Origin: Lachnospiraceae bacterium | GTDB lineage: Bacteria; Bacillota; Clostridia; Lachnospirales; Lachnospiraceae | Direction: 5' to 3' | DNA: 19,040 nucleotides | Assembly (NCBI GenBank): GCA_024691145.1 | Contig: JAILNW010000190.1 | Coordinates: 1 to 19,040, forward strand | In this document: positions 13,763 to 19,040 of the stretch, piece after piece | Numbering within the stretch: the first letter of the stretch is position 1 | Layout: each line of letters begins with the position of its first letter | The notes under the pieces: model-generated | What the model was told of the DNA's origin: nothing | The model's input: the letters and a program-made list of their open reading frames with translations, nothing else | Database searches by the model: none | Program-made: the position numbers and the translations under genes

Positions 13763-14683
13763 ATGGAAGTTATTTTTATGAGAATTATTGGGATAATGTT
13801 TATTTTGTTATCTCCTAGTGTATTATTGTTTTCCAGAATGTTTAATGGCCAGGAAAAAGAGGAGAGAAAGGGAAAGATTGCTAAATGTAAGTGTAAGGTA
13901 ATTGGGAAAATTTTGGATTATGAAGCAATATTAATTGGAGACTATTATGCTAAAGGTTCAAAGTTTGGAGGCTATAAGGCTAAGGTTAGTTATGAATTCG
14001 AAGGGGAAGAGTTTGAAGTATATGATTTGGCACGTCCATATGAGGAGATATACAAAAGAAATGAAGAAATAGAGTTATTGGTTGATGAAAATAATCCGAA
14101 ATACTGCTATGATGTAAAGGGGCTTGAGTTAGAGACAGATAATAAAAAAACAGAGAGATTTTTAATAACAGCAATTTGTGCCATGGGATTATTATTGGTT
14201 ACTGGAAATATTAAAATTGTTTTGCCGGCAATGTTTATAACTATATTTCCATATATGATTTATCTACAGTTTCGTATGGTAATATATCTTTCTAAGGATT
14301 TATCAGTATATAACAGAAAGATAAAAAATTGTACTAAAAAAGTAAAGGCAATTATTGTACGAATGGAGTACAGATTTTTAAAGATAAGTAATAATGGTTT
14401 ATATAATTCACCAGAAGGTGTGTCGGCTGTTGTAAGGTTTAATGTTGATGGGGAAGAAGTTATTGCAACTAGTATGAATAAGGCATTTTTTAGAGTTTAT
14501 AAGCCTGGTAATGAAATTGAGATTTTTTATAATCCAGATGACGTAAGCTGCTGTTACGATAACATTGGTAATAAATATGGTGTAAGGATATTTTCTATTT
14601 TATTATTTAGTTTTATTATGGTTATATTAATGGCGATATTTTTGATTTTCTTGCTTATGTTAGTTAATGGAATAATAATATAG
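13763..14683 (+). CDS. Membrane protein with two DUF3592-like domains, paralog 1
   Basis: This 306-residue protein has an N-terminal membrane helix (about 5-25), a first beta domain (about 35-115), a pair of helices in the middle (about 132-172), a second beta domain (about 185-270) and a C-terminal helix (about 275-304). Each beta domain runs from a Cys-Lys rich start (CKCKVIGKILD; CTKKVKAIIVR) to an ending of the type NP-x-CYD (NNPKYCYD; NPDDVSCCYD), so the protein looks internally duplicated. This resembles DUF3592-type domains, which have no known biochemical role. AAGGAG (13751-13756) sits 6 nt before the ATG. The next gene, 30 nt downstream, is its paralog of the same length. Confidence 0.8.
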   Translation: MEVIFMRIIGIMFILLSPSVLLFSRMFNGQEKEERKGKIAKCKCKVIGKILDYEAILIGDYYAKGSKFGGYKAKVSYEFEGEEFEVYDLARPYEEIYKRNEEIELLVDENNPKYCYDVKGLELETDNKKTERFLITAICAMGLLLVTGNIKIVLPAMFITIFPYMIYLQFRMVIYLSKDLSVYNRKIKNCTKKVKAIIVRMEYRFLKISNNGLYNSPEGVSAVVRFNVDGEEVIATSMNKAFFRVYKPGNEIEIFYNPDDVSCCYDNIGNKYGVRIFSILLFSFIMVILMAIFLIFLLMLVNGIII

Positions 14684-14713
14684 AAAACATATTTACCAAA
14701 GGAGAGGATTTTT

Positions 14714-15634
14714 ATGATCAGTACAGGTTCATTAATTATGGGAATTTTTTTTCTTATGTTTTGTATGTTTTTATTGTATATATTTGAAACAATTAGAAAG
14801 AATAGCAAAAAGAAAAAAAATATAATTATTGAAAAATGCAGATATAAGGTAATTGGCAAAGTTCTTGATTGTGAGGCGGTACTGATAGGAGATTATATGG
14901 ACAAACAACCTCAATTTGGTGGATATAGAGCAAAGGTCAGATATGAAGTTGATAGAAAGATATATGAAACATATGATGTTGCAAGACCATTTACAAATAT
15001 ATATAAGAGAGATGCAGATATTGTATTATATGTAGATGTTAATCAGCCAGAAATTTGTTATGATAAAGAGGGAATTGAACATGAAAAAGATAATAAATTT
15101 TTGGGAAGATGTTTTTTTGTTATTTTTTCTTTAATTGGAGTAGGATTTATATTGGGAGATATAAGCATATCTTTGGGCTTATTGATTTTTGTTGGCTGGA
15201 CTGTAATAGACATATATTTATTCAAAGTGTTAATGGTAAGAATTAAGGATATAATAAGTCGTAGAAGAAAAGTTAAGAAGTGTACAAAGAGAGCAGATGC
15301 AGTAATAATTCGAGAGGAATATAACATTTTGCAAATTTTTAAGAACCAATCATATCCATTACTTGAAGGAAAGTCGGCAGTTGTTGTTTACGAGGCAGAT
15401 GGAGAGGAACATGTTGCAGTAAGCTTAACAAAGACCATGTATGGGACATATAAAAAAGATGATAATTTGGAGATTTTTTATAATCCAGAGGATAAAAGCT
15501 GTTGTTATGACAAGTATGGAAAACAGAGTATATATGTTTTTTTTGAATTATGTATATTAATACTTGTTTCTTTAGGATTTATTGGAGGATATATTGTTAC
15601 TGTTTTTGCAGCTATTGAAGAGATTTTTTTATAA
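14714..15634 (+). CDS. Membrane protein with two DUF3592-like domains, paralog 2
   Basis: This 306-residue protein is co-linear with the preceding gene over its whole length. Shared landmarks include the KVIGK(I/V)LD start, LIGDY followed by FGGY(K/R)AKV, ARP(Y/F) and IYKR, KKCTKRADAVII, NP(D/E)D-x-SCCYD, and the same placement of N-terminal, middle and C-terminal membrane helices. The pair clearly arose by tandem duplication, but divergence is considerable, so the event is not recent. GGAGAGG precedes the ATG at 14714. Both genes probably share one transcript. The function is unknown; two membrane paralogs might form a hetero-oligomer, which is only a suggestion. Confidence 0.8.
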   Translation: MISTGSLIMGIFFLMFCMFLLYIFETIRKNSKKKKNIIIEKCRYKVIGKVLDCEAVLIGDYMDKQPQFGGYRAKVRYEVDRKIYETYDVARPFTNIYKRDADIVLYVDVNQPEICYDKEGIEHEKDNKFLGRCFFVIFSLIGVGFILGDISISLGLLIFVGWTVIDIYLFKVLMVRIKDIISRRRKVKKCTKRADAVIIREEYNILQIFKNQSYPLLEGKSAVVVYEADGEEHVAVSLTKTMYGTYKKDDNLEIFYNPEDKSCCYDKYGKQSIYVFFELCILILVSLGFIGGYIVTVFAAIEEIFL

Positions 15635-15784
15635 GTTTTGCCAACTGAGTTTTCAAAACTATAAAAAAGTTTGCAAAAAAAACATAAAAAGTTGGCAAAA
15701 CTTAACTGAGTTTGCATAAATTTATGAAAAGTTGGCAAAAAAACATTAAAAGTTGGCAAAACTTGAATTTTGCCAACTTTTTAT
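15633..15784. repeat. 61-bp tandem repeat of GTTGGCAAAA modules
   Basis: Two consecutive 61-bp units, 15643-15703 and 15704-15764, both run from AACTGAGTTT to AGTTGGCAAAACTT and match at 50 of 61 positions without gaps. GTTGGCAAAA occurs three times on the + strand, with a related GTTTGCAAAA at 15669-15678. Inverted copies occur at both edges (AAGTTTTGCCAACT at 15633-15646 and TTTTGCCAAC at 15768-15777). Several alternative hairpins can therefore form. The element fills the gap between two convergent genes. Confidence 0.8.
15748..15784. terminator. Bidirectional terminator between convergent genes
   Basis: A 14-bp perfect stem AAAAGTTGGCAAAA (15748-15761) / TTTTGCCAACTTTT (15768-15781) with loop CTTGAA has T-runs on both strands. 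It abuts the rtcB stop codon at 15785 and serves both that gene and the paralog pair. Confidence 0.85.
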
Positions 15785-17017
15785 TTATCCCTTTACAACC
15801 CCTACAGTCTTTAACTTTCTTACAACATCTACAATATCAGTCTGCTGAGCCATAACCTTGTCGATATCCTTGTATGCAAAACGGCATTCTTCTGCAACAT
15901 CAAGCTTGTTCTTCTTTCCAAGTATAACGCCCTGTTCCTTAAGGTCAACCATAACCTTTTCTACAGAAAATTCAGCCTTAGCACCAGTTCTTGAATACAG
16001 ACGTCCTGCACCATGTGAAGAAGTATGGAATGATTCGGGATTACCCTTTCCCCTTACAACATAGCTGTAAGAACCCATGGCACCTGGAATTACAGCCATT
16101 TCGCCTTCACGTACTCTTGTGGCACCCTTTCTGTGAACCCAAACGTTCTTGTCGTAGTGGTTTTCAAGGGCTGCGTAGTTATGGTGGCAGTTAATCTTGT
16201 CAGAAAATTCAACAGTCATTTCTGTGTGCTTTTCAATCTGTTCCTTAACAATTTCACAAACCTTATTAAGCATCTTTTCTCTGTTTTCAAATGCGTACTC
16301 AAGTGCAAGATTCATCCATGTAATATATCTCTGTCCGTATTCAGAATCTACTGGAAGAAATGCAAGTCCTGCCTTTTCAGGTACATCGCTGTACCATAAC
16401 TTGTTAAGTTCCGCAGCCTTTGCATTAAAATAATCTCCGATTTCCTTACCGAAATGTCTGCTTCCTGAGTGAATCATTATACAAAGGTAACCTTCTTCAT
16501 CTACCTGTAATTCTATGAAGTGATTGCCACCGCCAAGTGTTCCGATTTGGTGGTAAGCGTCTGTTAAAAGTGGCAGAAGGTCAATATCTGCCTTATACTT
16601 TTCAATTTCATTAAATGCCTTGTCCATAGTTTCACATTCCATCTTAGTTTTATATCTGTCTGTACCAGTAGGAATGCTTCTCATAATATTACCTACAATG
16701 GCCTGAATCATGGTTCCATTACCAGTCTGAATATCTTTAACATCAGCATACTTTATATTAGTTGCAATAAATACCATGCCACATCCAATATCAGAGCCTA
16801 CAGCATGAGGAATAACAACGTTATTTGTGGCAATAACACCACCGATAGGCATTCCTTTTCCTGTATGTGTATCTGGCATTAAACAAACCCACTTATGTAT
16901 AAATGGAAGGTTTGCAAGATTGTAAGCCTGTTCTAAACAGCTGTCCTCGATATCATCTTTGCTGTTAAGCCATACCTTAATAATATTCCTTAAATTTTCT
17001 TCGTTAATTACAAACAT
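15785..17017 (-). CDS. rtcB: RNA-splicing ligase RtcB
   Basis: This 410-residue protein matches RtcB, which joins RNA 2',3'-cyclic phosphate or 3'-phosphate ends to 5'-hydroxyl ends using GTP and Mn. Visible active-site features are MPDTHTGKGMPIGGV, D76 and C79 in SDIGCGM, N165-H166 in GGGNHFIE, H183 in HSGSRHFGK, H278-H279 in NCHHNYA, and H335 in SSHGAGR, the histidine that would carry GMP. All known metal and guanylate ligands are present, so it should be active. AGGAG (17027-17031 on the minus strand) lies 9 nt before the ATG. No archease, rtcA or rtcR gene is nearby; its neighbours are a convergent membrane pair and a divergent Sel1-type gene. Its substrate here, damaged tRNA or other RNA, is unknown. 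Confidence 0.96.
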   Translation of the reverse strand: MFVINEENLRNIIKVWLNSKDDIEDSCLEQAYNLANLPFIHKWVCLMPDTHTGKGMPIGGVIATNNVVIPHAVGSDIGCGMVFIATNIKYADVKDIQTGNGTMIQAIVGNIMRSIPTGTDRYKTKMECETMDKAFNEIEKYKADIDLLPLLTDAYHQIGTLGGGNHFIELQVDEEGYLCIMIHSGSRHFGKEIGDYFNAKAAELNKLWYSDVPEKAGLAFLPVDSEYGQRYITWMNLALEYAFENREKMLNKVCEIVKEQIEKHTEMTVEFSDKINCHHNYAALENHYDKNVWVHRKGATRVREGEMAVIPGAMGSYSYVVRGKGNPESFHTSSHGAGRLYSRTGAKAEFSVEKVMVDLKEQGVILGKKNKLDVAEECRFAYKDIDKVMAQQTDIVDVVRKLKTVGVVKG

Positions 17018-17115
17018 AATTTACATCTCCTTTTTGATTTATTTTTTTACGGTCACCTTATGATTTTATAATAATACTTTTTATGTTAATTATCATTTAA
17101 AAAAAGTTGCGAAGA

Positions 17116-17124
17116 TGATATAAT
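17116..17124 (+). promoter_or_regulatory. Extended -10 promoter of the Sel1-repeat gene
   Basis: TGATATAAT (17116-17124) is a consensus extended -10; the -35 region (TTTAAA, 17096-17101, 17-nt spacer) is weak. The leader is about 30 nt, with GGGAGGG at 17145-17151 before the ATG. A promoter for the divergent rtcB must lie in the same 142-bp gap but is not clear. Confidence 0.55.
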
Positions 17125-17159
17125 ATAGGTATATGTAAATAATTGGGAGGGAAAGCAAA

Positions 17160-18914
17160 ATGTCAGAGAATATTCTATACATTAATTCAGAACAGATGAA
17201 GCATTTATGCAGATATGAGATAAAGTATTCTGAATTACTTAAGAATTATGATTATGTTTTGTTATCAGAGTCATATGTTTTTACAATTGATGATATGCTG
17301 GCTGCAATAGAGAATATTAAAGAGTCAGGTGATGATATAGAAACATTGTATGAAGAATGGTTTGAGCCATTAGATAAATTTATATGTACAAGTGATGAAT
17401 ATAGAGTAGGTTTTGAAAATAGTCCTTATGGCTTTGAAGAAATAGATAATTTGCCAGACAGATATGATTATCTTAGTGATATTTTTGATGAATTTAATAA
17501 TGCATTATATGAGCATGCTGAGGAACATTGTACACTTGATGAGGCAATAGAATACGCAATGAGCTGCATTGAACAATGTTTGGACAATGAAAAAAAGCCT
17601 GTTGGTGAAAGAGAATATTTTGATCAATATAAAAAAGAATTTTTAGAAATATGTGAAGAGGAAGAAATTTCTGAAACAGATATTAGTTTATGCAGAAAAT
17701 TTGCTGATGAATTAAGTAATAATGAGGATGTTACAGGTTTAAAATTCAAAGCATATGGATATTACTATGGTTCTGAGTGCTATGAGGTTGATTATGATAA
17801 GGCATATGAATACCTGATAAAATTATATAATATAACAGGTGAGCGTGATTATGCACAGTTGCTTGGAGATTTATATTACAATGGTATATGTACAGATGGA
17901 AAGCCAGATTATGATATGGCATTTAAATATTATTCAGTAGGTATGCTGGGGGAATCGGTTTATTCTAAATATAAGGTAGCTGAAATGTTAAGCACTGGTA
18001 AGGGTGTGGTTAAAAATATCCGTTCTGCCTATAAAATTGTTAGGAATGTTTATGAAGAGGAATGGAAAGATTTTTTAAAAAGTTATGAAATACTTCATTT
18101 TGGAGCATCATCATTTGCCAAAGCTGCACTTGAACTTGGAATATATGAAGAGGGTCTAAAAAAGTATGATGAGGCTTATAGATGTTATTTACAGGCAGAA
18201 TTTGCCATAGGACTTATTTTGCATGAACATTTTAAAGAGTATGAAGAACTTGCAGATAAGATAAGAAAGAGAATAGATAGGCTTAAACTGGCTCCTCCAA
18301 AAAAAAATGTAAGAATACCAATTTGGAGCATTTTAAGAGGATATCTTAGAACAGAAATAGGGTTGCAGCTCAATATACATAAACTGGATGATGGTAATAT
18401 AAAATTATCAATGTCACAGCTTCCGAAGAGAGCTATTGGAAGAGAAAAATTAAGAGAGAAACTGTTTGTTACTGAGATAGAAACAGGCTTTTGCGGACTT
18501 TTGGATACAGTTGACTTTATTTTTGAGGATGCAATTGTTGTTATCCCCGATAATATAAATGAGCCTGTAGTTTTTAATGATATTGCAACCTGCCACGAGG
18601 ATTATGGCCATGGAATTGATTTTTATTTATATAACAAATTAACTGCCAGAATTATTGGAAAATATTACTTCAGGCATCCAGATGAACAAGTTAAGAAGCA
18701 GTATAATATGATTACATTTTACAATGATAATATGAGATTATTTGTGAGATGCATTACGGAAATAGAAGATTTATCAGCGGGGGATGATATATATATTATA
18801 GGAGATAAAGAAAGATTTAAACGAAAACTAGTGGATGTTAGAAAGGTATCAGAATCTGAACTGTGCAATCCAGTTGAGTTTTATATGAATTATAAAGTTG
18901 AAAAAATATATTGA
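17160..18914 (+). CDS. Sel1/TPR-like repeat protein of unknown function
   Basis: This 584-residue soluble, acidic protein has no signal peptide or membrane helix. Residues 1-190 form an unrecognised region rich in Glu, Asp and Tyr. Residues about 190-375 carry Sel1-like helical repeats (YDKAYEYLIKLYNITGERDYAQLLGDLYYNGI, then YDMAFKYYSVGMLGESVYSKYKVAEMLSTGKGV and YDEAYRCYLQAEFAIG). Residues about 390-584 form a beta-rich C-terminal domain with no match I can name (LQLNIHKLDDGNIKLSMSQL, DIATCHEDYGHGIDFYLYN). Sel1 repeats usually act as protein-binding scaffolds. No partner can be named. The gene is divergent from rtcB, with no sign of shared function beyond position, and ends at a strong terminator. 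Confidence 0.82.
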   Translation: MSENILYINSEQMKHLCRYEIKYSELLKNYDYVLLSESYVFTIDDMLAAIENIKESGDDIETLYEEWFEPLDKFICTSDEYRVGFENSPYGFEEIDNLPDRYDYLSDIFDEFNNALYEHAEEHCTLDEAIEYAMSCIEQCLDNEKKPVGEREYFDQYKKEFLEICEEEEISETDISLCRKFADELSNNEDVTGLKFKAYGYYYGSECYEVDYDKAYEYLIKLYNITGERDYAQLLGDLYYNGICTDGKPDYDMAFKYYSVGMLGESVYSKYKVAEMLSTGKGVVKNIRSAYKIVRNVYEEEWKDFLKSYEILHFGASSFAKAALELGIYEEGLKKYDEAYRCYLQAEFAIGLILHEHFKEYEELADKIRKRIDRLKLAPPKKNVRIPIWSILRGYLRTEIGLQLNIHKLDDGNIKLSMSQLPKRAIGREKLREKLFVTEIETGFCGLLDTVDFIFEDAIVVIPDNINEPVVFNDIATCHEDYGHGIDFYLYNKLTARIIGKYYFRHPDEQVKKQYNMITFYNDNMRLFVRCITEIEDLSAGDDIYIIGDKERFKRKLVDVRKVSESELCNPVEFYMNYKVEKIY

Positions 18915-18928
18915 TTTATAATGCAAAG

Positions 18929-18964
18929 AACCTCCAGCTGTATGTAAGTAGCTGGAGGTTTTTT
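18929..18964 (+). terminator. Rho-independent terminator after the Sel1-repeat gene
   Basis: A perfect 11-bp stem AACCTCCAGCT (18929-18939) / AGCTGGAGGTT (18950-18960) with a 10-nt loop is followed by TTTT. Confidence 0.93.
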
Positions 18965-18971
18965 AAGTAAT

Positions 18972-19024
18972 TAATTTAATTGAAATTCGGCAAAATGTAA
19001 TAATGCCGAATTATAATTAAATTA
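18972..19024. repeat. Interrupted palindrome at the right end of the window
   Basis: TAATTTAATT (18972-18981) pairs with AATTAAATTA (19015-19024), and AATTCGGCA (18984-18992) pairs with TGCCGAATT (19004-19012). The arms are split by a 2-nt mismatch and the loop is 11 nt. No T tract follows directly on either strand. TTGACT at 19029-19034 could be the -35 of a gene beyond the window. Confidence 0.55.
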
Positions 19025-19040
19025 TCTATTGACTTTTTTC

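Noticed and set aside
15505..15759. Minus-strand frame over the 61-bp repeat, rich in Phe and Cys
   Set aside because: It arises from translating GTTGGCAAAA repeats and the end of the paralog gene; no start signal and no domain are seen.
16133..16433. Plus-strand frames opposite rtcB
   Set aside because: They overlap a fully conserved enzyme gene on the other strand and show no ribosome site or family match.

Overview
The window looks like chromosome from a low-GC, spore-forming Firmicute, most likely a member of the Lachnospiraceae. This is inferred from the AT-rich composition, AAGGAGG-type ribosome sites, frequent TGnTATAAT promoters, a spoVT/S4/yabP/yabQ/divIC sporulation-division cluster, and a four-subunit 2-oxoacid:ferredoxin oxidoreductase typical of anaerobic Clostridia. 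No rRNA, tRNA, insertion sequence, phage gene or CRISPR array was seen.

Left part (1-7130). A 756-residue membrane protein combines an N-terminal zinc ribbon, a long Glu/Pro/Lys repeat, one membrane helix, a TPR-like segment, a Pro-Thr stalk and MORN repeats. It is followed by a small CYTH-domain (triphosphate tunnel) protein. Next comes a 1252-residue sensor protein: a multi-pass N-terminal membrane module, an internal segment resembling a signal peptide, an extracellular regulator-type beta-propeller with a Y_Y_Y-like module, one membrane helix, a coiled coil and a cytoplasmic HD-GYP domain. It is a probable cyclic-di-GMP phosphodiesterase.

Middle (7130-9470). spoVT is followed by a shortened HU-like gene that lacks the DNA-binding arms, then rqcP (S4 domain), yabP, yabQ and divIC. 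A sigma-E-like promoter lies just before yabP, and a housekeeping-type promoter lies just before divIC. The block therefore appears to carry separate sporulation and growth transcription units.

Centre-right (9470-12998). A P-loop ATPase of the MinD/CobB-like group leads an operon with a 2[4Fe-4S] ferredoxin subunit and the alpha, beta (TPP-binding) and gamma subunits of a 2-oxoacid:ferredoxin oxidoreductase. The operon ends in a strong terminator. The oxidoreductase genes use a different synonymous-codon set from their neighbours, as expected of highly expressed genes. A short GC-rich island precedes the operon.

Right part (13000-19040). A two-helix membrane protein of unknown function is followed by two tandem 306-residue paralogous membrane proteins. 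Each paralog carries two DUF3592-like beta domains. A 61-bp imperfect tandem repeat built from GTTGGCAAAA modules and ending in a bidirectional terminator separates them from the convergent rtcB (RNA ligase). Divergent from rtcB is a 584-residue protein with Sel1/TPR-like repeats and unrecognised N- and C-terminal parts.

The points most worth a second look are the arm-less HU gene next to spoVT, the multidomain HD-GYP sensor with an internal signal-peptide-like segment, the zinc-ribbon/MORN protein, the P-loop ATPase leading the oxidoreductase operon, the duplicated two-domain membrane proteins, and several structured intergenic elements.
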